Shown in pieces: positions 23,803-33,926 of a stretch of DNA of 64,000 nt. Location: positions 372,001-436,000 of the forward strand of contig ML978127.1 of NCBI GenBank assembly GCA_010015805.1. The letters run 5' to 3'. The position numbers and the translations under genes were made by a program. The DNA comes from Rhizodiscina lignyota. Its lineage: Eukaryota > Ascomycota > Dothideomycetes > Aulographales > Rhizodiscinaceae. The notes under the pieces are model-generated. The model saw only the letters and a list, made by a program, of their open reading frames with translations, did not search any database and was not told where the DNA came from. The number at the start of each line of letters is the position of its first letter. Within the stretch, counting starts at the first letter, position 1.

Positions 23803-24717
23803 ATGCGCCTTTCCACTCTCTTTACGGCCTTCGCACTCAGTGCCACTGGCTATGCCACCATCGCAACGAGCACTCCGGCTCCGACAACTTCAAAACCGCT
23901 GGCGGTTAGGAGCGAACCCACTTGCGGTCCCTCTGCTGGGAACGTGCTGCAGATCTTCGACTACCTCAACTTCAATGTCTCTGGTATCTCTGCCGGAGCG
24001 TCGATCATCAAAGTTGGCAGCTCCGTGGTTAATGCCTCCTATACCATGCCGCAGCTCACACTCACAATGGCTTGCCTGACTCCAACACCAACCGCCGCCT
24101 CTGACTTGTGCAGCTCAGCATCGCTGTACACCTGGACGTACGGACCTAGACTCATGAAATATCAGTTCCCAGAGGAATGGTTTCTCAATGGCCAGCAGCG
24201 CAGCGATTCACAGATCACACCGAGCTTGACGGCGTGGTGGACGGAGAGTTGCGTGTTCTTCGGCGATCCAGTCTCGTCGATGAAGTGCCATGAGCACTGG
24301 ACGTCGTTCACCTTCGATGCTCAGAGGGGCAAGGGGGAGCAGCTTACGTACAGCACCTTTTCTGAGATCACGACTATAGATGTCACGGTGACGGCGGGTT
24401 TGGACAAAATCCCTACTACGATGAATTCGTTGATCGCTGATATGGCTGATCCGCCATTGCCATGTGGGCGTAAGTCTTTGCAATACTCTGCCTTCTCGTG
24501 CTCTGAAGCTCATTTATCTTTAGTTCCAACTCTTTCAGCGAACCCAGGCTCCTCGAACTCTGGAAAGCTGTCCACGGCGACAACAACTTCGGTCTCTCCA
24601 ACCGCTGCTACATCCGCCGACTCTTCTGAGCAGTCCAAATCGAATGCAAACAAGTACATCGCAGCGTTCGCAGCTGTAGCACTCGCAAATCTGGTCGCGT
24701 TTTTGCTTATAACTTGA
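23803..24717 (+). CDS. GPI-anchored surface protein, tandem paralogue 2
   Basis: Read without splicing, this gene gives 304 residues. It has a signal peptide (MRLSTLFTAFALSATGYA), a Cys-bearing globular part of about 190 residues, a Ser/Thr-rich stalk, and a hydrophobic tail (YIAAFAAVALANLVAFLLIT) for GPI attachment. A good 54-nt intron (24470-24523, GTAAGT donor, TTTAG acceptor) lies in frame at the start of the stalk; splicing it gives 286 residues and removes 18 residues including one Cys. The globular part is a diverged match to the preceding gene: GxSII, paired cysteines, W-T-x2-C, C-x2-H-x-TS-F-x-F, and VTAG-x3-IP. The family is not recognised and the role is unknown. The first ATG was chosen because it precedes the signal peptide directly. 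Confidence 0.72.
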   Translation: MRLSTLFTAFALSATGYATIATSTPAPTTSKPLAVRSEPTCGPSAGNVLQIFDYLNFNVSGISAGASIIKVGSSVVNASYTMPQLTLTMACLTPTPTAASDLCSSASLYTWTYGPRLMKYQFPEEWFLNGQQRSDSQITPSLTAWWTESCVFFGDPVSSMKCHEHWTSFTFDAQRGKGEQLTYSTFSEITTIDVTVTAGLDKIPTTMNSLIADMADPPLPCGRKSLQYSAFSCSEAHLSLVPTLSANPGSSNSGKLSTATTTSVSPTAATSADSSEQSKSNANKYIAAFAAVALANLVAFLLIT

Positions 24718-25138
24718 GGCTCGTCAATGACAGGCGGCGGTATGGAGTTGGGGAAGGGTATGGCAGGTTCACAAAGGATAAACAGTGCCTTCAATCAAGG
24801 CAAATTTAAGTTCATCAAAACTGTGCAATCATAATAAACACTGGCGGAAGTGCATGAATTGAGCTTTGAGCATTGTTCTTCATCGGTTCGAAGAGCAAAA
24901 GTTATTTATAATACACCTTTTCAAACCCTTCGAAAGGCTGTGGTTTCGTCACTCTCGAAAGTGCTCATGGTAGCATAGAAGGATAGGCCTGATAGGTGGT
25001 GTGAAATGACCCCTGTCATGCGCTCCTTGGCACTGGTACGACTTCAACATGCTCTCCCTTGAACGGACAGCTATTGGATATCTGTGTTTTTGATCCAATG
25101 CTGGACAGATAGCAACAGAAGGTGGCTTTGGTGCCGCA
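24718..25138. other. Intergenic region upstream of GPI16
   Basis: About 420 bp without a recognisable gene. It serves as the GPI16 promoter. Confidence 0.5.
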
Positions 25139-27124
25139 ATGTTCTTCTCTTTCCTTTTGTGCCTGTTCTTCACTTCGTTGGCATACGGTTCTGACTATCG
25201 CGAACGCCTACTCCTCCGACCTCTCCCTCACGGAGCTTTGCTGGCCTCTTTCAACTTTCAAAGCAATGCCTCGTCGACTTCTTTCGAGCAGCAGAACTTC
25301 CGATACTTCCCACGATCGCTCGGCCAAATACTGCAACATACACATACCAAAGAGTTACACTTGAGGTTCAGCTTGGGAAGATGGGATGCAGAAGCTTGGG
25401 GAGCGAGACCATGGAACGGCGCTAGAGAAGGAGGAACGGGCGTAGAGCTTTGGGCTTGGGTAGAGGCTGCTTCGGATAAAGAGTGAGATCTACTGGGTGC
25501 CATGATGCTACCAGGACGCCGCTGAGATATACATAGGGCAAATGCGCGATGGCTAACACTAACCAATGCGCTGTCTGGCCTCTTTTGCGCCTCTCTGAAC
25601 TTCATCGACTCCACAAGGACGATACGCCCCGTAATGACATTCGAACCTGAGGGCAGTCACCCGCCAAATGCATTGGGAAATTTACATCTTCTCCATGGAA
25701 ACTTACCGCATGAGGTTGTATGCACTGAAAACCTCACTCCCTTTCTAAAGCTCTTGCCCTGCAAGGGCAAAGCCGGTATATCAAGTTTGTTTGACGGACA
25801 CAAACTGTTTGATGCCTCCTGGCAGACGATGGCAATTGACGTGCGGCCCGTGTGCACTGGTGATGGCAGCGAGTGTGTATTGGAGATGGAGCAGACTGTG
25901 GATATGGTTCTGGATATTGAGAGGTCGAAGCGGCCACGTGGTAGGCTCCATCTTCCTGGAAACGCTATTCAAGACCTAGATCTAACGTGCTTCAGATAAT
26001 CCTATCCCTCGCCCCGCACCGATCGAAGATATTCGATGCGACGAATCCAAGTTTTACAACTCACATGACTCGTGCATGCCTCTGGCGAAATCAACTGAGC
26101 CGGCTTGGAGTTTGCAGGACGTTTTTGGACGGCAGATATCAGGTGCATGCCCACTCTCCGACGCTAACGATGCGGAGAGGGTCATCTGCGTTAATGCTGT
26201 TCCTGAGCGGACCTTTGAAATTCGATCTGGCGCAGCACAGAGAGTGGCCGAGCAAGTAGCGCCTGACATGCGCTGCACTGCCTTACCCTGTATGTCCCGG
26301 CTATCTACATAACTTTTCACGCGATCTTGCAACTAACCTGCAGCGCAGCTGGACCTGAAGAAGGCTTAGACTTTGATCTATTGTTTTCCGACCAACCTCT
26401 GACACCTCCGGTCAATCTGACCAGACCTCGCCTTCATGCTTTCCGAAGTATGACAGGCCACGGTCAAGAGCGTGGAGGCATCGAGGCAGTCCTCCGAAAT
26501 CCGCTGTCTCAGCCTGTCTCCTTGGTATACATGGAGTCACTACCTTGGTTCATGAAGCCTTACCTACACACTCTCAATGTCGCCGTGTCCGGAAATGGAA
26601 ACAGAGACTTTCAGGCACTAAAGGAGACCTACTACCGCCCAGCAGTTGATCGAGAGCGTGGCACTCACATTGAGCTATTACTTGAGATACCCGCCTCCAG
26701 TACATTGACACTCTCTTATGACTTTGACAAAGCCATCTTGCGATACACGGAATATCCGCCCGACGCCAACCGTGGCTTTGATGTCGCGCCTGCTGTCATC
26801 CGACTCCTACCTAATGCTGCCGACATTGCGAGCACCAGTGCAGACGAGAGGCAAAAGGGCGTCTACCTTCGAACGACAGACCTACTCTTACCTCTTCCAA
26901 CTCCTGATTTCAGCATGCCATACAACGTCATCATCCTCACGAGCACGGTCATGGCACTTGGATTTGGCAGTATCTTCAATCTGCTTGTGAGAAGGTTTGT
27001 CGCCGCAGACGAGGTGGAAGGTGCGACGTTACGAGCTCGGATTGCAGGTTTGAAAGAGAGATTCAGAAGCAAGCTACAGAGTATCTGGGCTAGGCACTCT
27101 GGAAAAGGTGAAAAGGATCAGTAA
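25139..27124 (+). CDS. GPI16: GPI transamidase component Gpi16/PIG-T
   Basis: Gpi16 is a subunit of the ER-membrane GPI transamidase, which replaces C-terminal signals of precursors with GPI anchors. Four exons (25139-25482, 25537-25940, 25996-26289, 26349-27124) give 605 residues. A signal peptide (MFFSFLLCLFFTSLAYG) is followed by the hallmark ERLLLRPLPHGALLASFNF and FRYFPRSLGQILQHT. Then come RFSLGRWDAEAWG, ALSGLFCASLNFID, EVVCTENLTPFLKLLPC (a conserved Cys region that in yeast and human links to the catalytic Gpi8 subunit), GISSLFDGHKLFDASWQ and GHGQERGG. A single transmembrane segment near the C-terminus (VIILTSTVMALGFGSIFNLLV) ends in a short basic tail. Length, topology and motifs all match. 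It lies just downstream of two genes whose products appear to need GPI anchors, which is probably coincidence. Confidence 0.95.
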
Positions 27125-27204
27125 GATCCTAGGTGGCTTTAGTGTTCTAGCCTGGCGTTCCTTATGCTTGCATAGCGAAGTGGCGTTCAACTAGCTCTGC
27201 CAAA

Positions 27205-28006
27205 TCACTTCCTCACCACCGGGTTTCTGATCTCCACAATGTCCTCCATCAAGCATTCGATCTTCCGCTTCAGTGTCCGGTCGTGTCCCTGAGGAAGATG
27301 CACCCATGCATCCAAGATCTCTTGAATGCCTCTGTCGCTTCGTTCAAGCCACTTCCATGCTCTCATCGCGTTGTCGTGCTTGTTCTTGAGATCCCACTTT
27401 TCTTCCTCTGTCATCGTGCGCAGATGATTACCAGCATCCGTGAAAGGGTCGTTGCCGGAGTCCGAGAGCCTGATCCTGTGGAGATCGAGCGCCTCCTCTC
27501 GTCGCTCGCGGAGGTACTTCAAGCCCAGTCGAAGATATGCATGAGGATAGGACGAAAGGTGGGAGGCGATCCTCTCCGCGCGGTAGAGGTGCGAAACGCA
27601 TAGGCCGTCGCTGAGCAGCCTCTTCAGCGCTAGCCACTTGTGCAGCGGTGGCCCGGGTCGTTGGCGGACTATGGCGACAGTCACGGGGGAGAAAGGATGA
27701 AATTGAACTTCTTCGTAGTGCGACGGCGTGTGTGGTGGCAGCTGATCATCTAAGAGGTCCAGGGCTACGCGAATCTCGCCCTGGTGAATACGTGAGGCAT
27801 GCTGTTGTTCATTTGGAATGAGTAGTGAAAGCAATATAATGGAAACACAGTCCTACCAATTCCAGAGACTCCTCATCTGACATCGCTACGTCAACTTGCT
27901 CATTTGCCGCGTTTGCTTCTTCGGATGCATGCTCCAAGAGTGGAGAATAGGTCGGTGATGGAGCACTGAGAATGGGCACTGACTCAGGAGAATCGCTGGG
28001 ATCCAT
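27205..28006 (-). CDS. Conserved-looking fungal protein of unknown function
   Basis: Two exons (28006-27857 and 27801-27205) give 248 residues. The first 50 residues are acidic and Ser/Glu-rich (EEANAANEQVDVAMSDEESLEL). The rest is a helical, charged globular part with LHKWLALKRLLSDGLCVSHLYRA, a Tyr/Arg-rich helix (AYLRLGLKYLRERREEALDL), and a basic C-terminal segment. There is no signal peptide, membrane segment or zinc motif. The intron is canonical and the frame continues cleanly through it, which supports a real gene. No family was recognised. It is convergent with GPI16, 80 bp away. Confidence 0.65.
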
Positions 28007-29096
28007 CCTGAGTGACCAAATTGGAGAGCGTAATTCGGGTGTGTGGAATGAGTGAGGTGAGCTGTAGAAAAGTTAAAGGTTTTGTTTTAGGCACACGAGT
28101 GTTGGTGCACGTTCCTCCTTCATGATGTGTGGTGAATGACTTTTCATCTGAGCACGGGGCTGTGTCAAACACAATCCGCGTCGCCAAAGACTGACGGTGA
28201 TTTTTGTGTTGCTTGACTAGCTTTTCGCGACGTGGTGCGCGCAGGAGCAGCAACGAGTTCCGCACGAGCAAACAGAGGCTTTGCAACTCCGAGCGACTTG
28301 ATGTTTGAGCGGGGCCTAAGAGGCAGAAGGAAGATACTCCCTTCGACACACTATGTCTCTCGACCAAGGTTTGGAAGCCGATTCGGGTCTCACTGCGCCC
28401 CTCGATGCAATGCTACAGCGGATGCCCGATTACTGCCTATTGCTCTTTCCCTCGCGGTATTGGAGGAGTTTGTAAGACACTCTATACGTAGCAGACAGCT
28501 CGCTCGAATGTTTCCGTGCAACGCGGTCATGTTGTTTGCCTTTCCCAAAGTCGATGGCAATTGAGACCAGCAGAGAATCGCCCCCCATCGTAGTGAATAT
28601 AAGATGAATGAAATCTGAATTAACCCTTCGGGAGATTACTGTATGAGACACATTCGTGCGGTGATTGTAAGATTCCTTGGGCTCACGGGAATCAGATGCT
28701 GATTCAGTAGGCTTGGGACGTGAAATATATGTGCTCATTCAAAAGACGAGAGCATCTTAAAAAGGGTTCAAACAAGAGAACTTTAAGTAGCAGAAAAGTG
28801 ATTGAAAAGATAACGAATCGGAGATACGCACATGACCAAATGCCCTCATACTTAGATCTACCGAAGCTATCTCCATAAGACCCTGCATCTTTTCTTCCCC
28901 AGAAAGGCTTATCAGACACACTTTGGCAAAATCCAGGGAGAAATTCCGTGTGAATCATGCAAGTCATTCCATTCCCTGCAAGCATCCCACAGAAAAACGC
29001 CATACCCGTTAACCTTATCGTTCTTTTCCACGAGACTCAGCCAGCTGCTCGGGGCCCAGGAGCATCTCCTTCCGCAAACATCCATCAACGACTCCG

Positions 29097-29133
29097 AGAT
29101 AGGGAACCCGTCAAGCGTGCAGGCTCCCTATCT
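29097..29133. repeat. Short perfect inverted repeat
   Basis: Two 9-nt arms, AGATAGGGA at 29097-29105 and its exact complement TCCCTATCT at 29125-29133, flank a 19-nt spacer. It could form a hairpin in a transcript of this gene-poor region, but it may be chance. Confidence 0.35.
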
Positions 29134-32100
29134 AATACCGCCTCGTAGGGCATCCGCTTACCGCCTCACTCACTAGCAAAGGGTTCTAGAAGAATGCCCA
29201 GAAGGGCAGCTCTGTGACCACATTGGGCGAGAGGGCTCGATTGATATGGGGTTTATCTTGGGGAAAGGGACAGGGAACGTCACGCAATCCATGCAATTTA
29301 CATAATCGGAGTCGCTGCGATTGGCCATGAGGCACTTGCGCACTGTGCGCAACGAGCATGCAGATTGCGAATTTTTGGGAATCTCTGATGGTAGGTTGGA
29401 GATACGAGGGCTTTGGGTGAGATAGGGAAGACATGGAGGCTTATCGTATCGGAGGCGTGACTTTTTATCTCTCGCTCGGTGCTTTGATAAGTTCGAGGTG
29501 ATTGTGCGTGATTCAGGTATATATGATCGAAGGGGAGCTGCTGGAAATTTTCTGAGAGAATGAGGTCCGCATTGACACGTCGACTCCAGGAAGCCGAGAG
29601 AGCTCCGCAAGCTATGGCACTCCACCATGTGAGGACGGACGGATCTAACCACGCTGGACCCACAGTGGAATACAGATTGTTGGAAGCATCCTTTCGAACC
29701 TCACCGTCGTCAACCGTCTAAGATCACGTGCATCAATTCCCCTTACGGTCCAGCGATCGGAAATGCCGGCGGAGAATCCATACATATCTGTTATGGCAAA
29801 GCATTATGAGTGTGCTTTGTATGCATCGCCATCATCCCACTGCCAGCGGGACCGGCCGCCTCCGCAACGCGCAGGACAGTTCAAAAATGCCTCGTCTCCT
29901 CTAATTTCGAGGCAATACGGCGTTTGCTCAAGGATTCGATGAAAATATTCCTGCCAGGCGCACTGTGCGCGTCGAAAATGGAGCGCGAGGTTGAGGGAGG
30001 GCTGGACCCCCACGCAATCCAGACGAGGCTGCCTCGCTGAGTCGCTCACGCGATCCCGCCCAGTTTCGTCGATGGCCCTCCTGCGGTCCTTGCAGCAACG
30101 ACCCCAGGCCTCTCTAATCAAGGGCTCGCCGTTCGCCAACGCAACCTGGATCATACAATGCCCTTTACGCCATGCAAGCAGGGCCAAAGGCCAGTAAAGG
30201 CTGCAGTGCCAAAAAGTTGTCGCGCAGGACCAATCCGCCTTCAACGGGAGCTGGCGGCGCGATTGCCGCCGCTGTGAGATGCATGGGAGTTGCAAGCTTG
30301 TCGGCGCATGTGTGCCTCTGCCGCCTTCCGCAGCGTCTGGATGATGAGTCCTCTCCTATGCCTCTGGTGGCGGGAGAGGTTGGCCAGTGAATGGCGAAGC
30401 AGTCGAACTTGGTCCCGCTTGTGCTCGCGGTGGTGCTGAGCAACTTCGGCGCTATTATTGAACGCCAGCCCGAAGGCCGGAACAAGCCGAGGCGCGGTGG
30501 ATCTCGGATAAAGCACTCCAGCAGCAGCCGTCAAGTCGGGCCGACAGCATCGAACGCAGGAACGGGCTTCCCGTCGTTCCGCCTGGAGCTAGATGCACAG
30601 CACAACGCCCACGCACGCTTCGTGGCAGAAGGAGTGTGTAGGAGAATAATGATTCAACGGGGGAGCCGCTTGTCGTCGGCTTTACTTGCGTCGAAATCTC
30701 ACGTCTAGGACCCTGGCTGCGAGATCTGCACCTAATCATGCATATCGCCGGTTAGAGCAGTCGCACGTGGGGGCTGGCGGACTGTTCCCTGCTCACTGGG
30801 TCCGTGAGCATCGGCGGAGCGGAGACCCTTCAGAATCCAGACATCGCGCGCACCAGCCCACAGAGCGACTTGCGGTGGTGGCGGCGAGGTCATTTCTTTT
30901 GTTATTACTCCGTGTGGAGAAAGAACACGATCGTGGAGGCCGCGTTTTGCGCGACTCAGTAGCTTCCATCCCTGCTACATGTGGGAAGTGCTCGCGCGAG
31001 CGACATCATACGTCGTAGGTGAAAGCGCAGTCATCCGTGAGGCATGAAACGCGCCGCCATTAGCTGGTCGTCAGAGACTTCGGCTTGCCTCTCACACTTC
31101 ATATGCCTCTCGGAAAGGCGAACTTCGCTGAGGGAGTGCTGCATACCTGCATTCGGTGCGGGCCTGCCGATGCGGTGGATCGACGCTACGGACATCGAGC
31201 GCGTGGTCGTGGCGAGCCAGGTTCGAGAAATCTTCCTCTCGCAAGGAAAACGGACGATACGAGCAAATCTTCATGCAAGGTAAGGAAATACGAAAGACGA
31301 CTACATAGTTCCGTGGAGGGACAGAGATGCAATAAGCAAGCTCGTTGCTCGATGGCATTTGGTAAGTCATATGAAAATGAGACGCGGGCCTGGAACGAAG
31401 TAACTGCATATGCAATGCACTGTGAGGAGTACTTGAGGCTCCGCATTTGCCATGCGGCATGGGGCAAGTGCTAGAAAGACACAAGCGTTTAGATGTGGCG
31501 CACGCCTTGTGCTATTAGGCAAAATAGAAACACTTCAAGTTTGAAGTTGGAAGCCGAACACTTTAGATCATGAGGTTGTGGAGCAGTGTGGAGCCATTCT
31601 TCGATCTCCGCAAATATCCGCGCGTTCTGGATCGCAGGTTCTCACACATTGCGTGCCTTGCGATGACTCCCGTCTGCCAGGAAATGGCGAATTATTGCAC
31701 TTCCCACAGCACCGACCCAAGTCCAAGGGACGGGCGTAGGGTACCTCCCTACCTCGACTTTTTCGCTCGACAGTTCGGGCATGGTTCGGCTTTTTTCGGT
31801 CCAAGCCATCCTCAAGGCAGCACGCTGCACGGGAGACATAGATGTGGATTTTCCAGAGTGCCACGTGAATCAGGCTATTCTTGAGAAAGCGGGCCCTATA
31901 GAGAGAATAGAATAGAATCAATGAATCAGTGAAGGGCGGGCCTTCGTCAGACCCCTCTGGACGCTTACAGTGTAGGTGAATTGTTTCAAGCTGTCTCCAG
32001 CCTTGATCTCCTCAGACGGCGCAGCTCGAGGATGATGCTTGATGCTGTCTGCACTAGGGTCGTCTGCAGCGGGTCCGATGGGGCGGAACTGGAAGGGTCC

Positions 32101-33805
32101 CCTTGAGAGAAGCTTCAAGGAAGACGGTTGGATGGGCCTACTCCGTAATGACAGTGCAGCCACGCGTTGACGATGGCGAGCATTCAACGATCGACGTTAA
32201 GGGTTTCGCTTGCGGAGCTCTATGTCTTCATGACTCGTGCGACGGATTTGTTGAGACAGAAACAGCTGAGTAGAAGAGAGAGCGCACGAGGGTTTACAGC
32301 GTGACGATGCTAAACTAGGAAATGGTGGGCCGTTCTTGGGAGGCTATAGCTGTACGACCCATCAAATAGAGGCCGGATTTAAGAAGGGCGTAAAGAAATA
32401 GCAGCACACGATCGGGAGATGTAGGAAGTCTTGCGGTGCAGGGAGAGGCTGCCGTCAATATAGCCGGGGACAAGGGTACTTGCCGCGCGAGAGAGACGGA
32501 GCGCTGGTATTGGAGAGCAGGATGACGCTGTGAGTGGAGCGAACGGGACAACTGGAATTGAGGAGCTGGTAATTGGCCAATTGCCCTCCGCTCACGAATA
32601 AGGCGAGGTGGAGGCGGCTGGGGAAGGTTCGCGGCAGGGTGCGCCACGAGGAGGTGACAAGGTGAGCTCGAGATCGTCACATGTCAGGCCGTGTGTGGGT
32701 GAACTCTCGTGCTGAAGCTGCCCGTATTATTGTATTGCATTTCGCTCTCGCGCTCTTGAAGAAGCAAACGCGAAGCAAACGCAAAGTACAGCTGCATCTG
32801 TGACGAGCATCGGGAACGCCTGCGGTCTTCACACCGGACGACAGGCGTACAGAGTTGTCGTGGTCCATCTGCAGAGCGAACCATTCCAAAGCGATCGACA
32901 GAGAAGATCGAAGATTTGCAAAGACCTCACACGACTCACCTACTGGCTGCTGAGGGTGACGTTCGTCGTCATCGCCAGTCCGCGATATTGTTCAATTCGC
33001 TTTCATCCCTTCCACTTCTCCAGTGACTACAGGACAAGAGGCGACGGAGCCCGCGTCGAGTGTCGAGCACACCACCAAGTCACGGCTGGCCGCATACATA
33101 CAAGCAGACCAAGTTCCGCTCCACAGCAGGCGACGAATGACGGCGAGGCTGGTCTTACCAATCCGTTCGCCTTTGTGTATCCCACTTCTCCACACGACGC
33201 CGACGTAATCACGAGCGGACATCCAGCAGCATCGTCGCGCTGCGCTCCTCCTCCTCCACCTCCCCTCTACCCGTCTGCGACGACGACAGTGCGCACAATT
33301 GGGCGTATAGATATACAGAAGCGCCCCGTCGCGACGGCGCCGCGGCCGAGAATTCCAATTTAACGAGTGCAAGACCGCCGCACTTGGGCGCCACCAATTG
33401 CCCCCCACTAATCGCATCCCGCGGCAGTTGGCTAGTGCTCACCACTCACGCTTCACGGCCAAGCACCTCCAACCTGGTACCGGCATGCAGTCCGGCATGC
33501 TAGCCAGCTAGCCCGGCGCAAATAATCCTCTGCTGCGAGAGAACGAGCTGCGCTAGGCCAAACTCGAGCCCCTCCAGCGACCCGGAGGCGTGCCAGCGAC
33601 ATTTCATTTCGTCGCCAACCTCATCACCCCATTCAATATCCTCCCACGCAGCACCGCACCGCACCGCACAGCCCTTCCTGCTGCTGCATCGCTCAGCTCA
33701 CTCAATTCGGCGGGTGAGAGCCGCAGAAGCAATTCGAGGCCACCTCTCCGCACCCCGCTGTGCGACCGACCAAACCTGTCTCAGTGGTGCGGGGACTTCT
33801 TACCG

Positions 33806-33890
33806 GTACGTCTCCAACCCATACATACCTCTGCTCTCTGCAACCACATGCACTTGGCGCAACAGCTCCCTAATGACATTGGACAAGCAG
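33806..33890 (+). other. Candidate 5'-leader intron of areA
   Basis: A GTACGT donor at 33806, a CCCTAATGA branch-like site at about 33868-33876 and a CAG acceptor at 33890 outline an 85-nt intron just before the likely areA start. If it is spliced, the in-frame ATG at 33848 is removed and the ATG at 33923 becomes the natural start. Not proven without transcript data. Confidence 0.4.
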
Positions 33891-33911
33891 TGTTTCTGGA
33901 GACCGCTGGCC

Positions 33912-33926
33912 ATGCTGACGACATGA
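33912..33926 (+). promoter_or_regulatory. Four-codon uORF overlapping the areA start codon
   Basis: The minimal frame ATG CTG ACG ACA TGA ends with a TGA that shares bases with the areA ATG (ATGA overlap at 33923-33926). It has a purine at -3. Such a stop-start overlap could limit areA translation or allow re-initiation. It matters only if 33923 is the true start. Confidence 0.4.

Larger units (their letters stand above)
28007..33922. other. Long gene-poor region upstream of areA
   Basis: No gene is recognised across 5.9 kb. Many short open frames (up to 187 codons) occur in all frames but switch frame often and show no domains, signal peptides or splice-consistent continuation. Much of 29.7-33.5 kb is GC-rich. 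The right part is presumably the long promoter and leader of areA; long upstream regions are usual for fungal regulators. A non-coding transcript or a badly decayed gene cannot be excluded. No tRNA-like box pair was seen. Confidence 0.5.

Noticed and set aside
29804-30295. 163-codon minus-strand frame
   Set aside because: Composition is Arg/Cys/Trp-rich as expected of a chance frame in GC-rich DNA, with no continuation by splicing.
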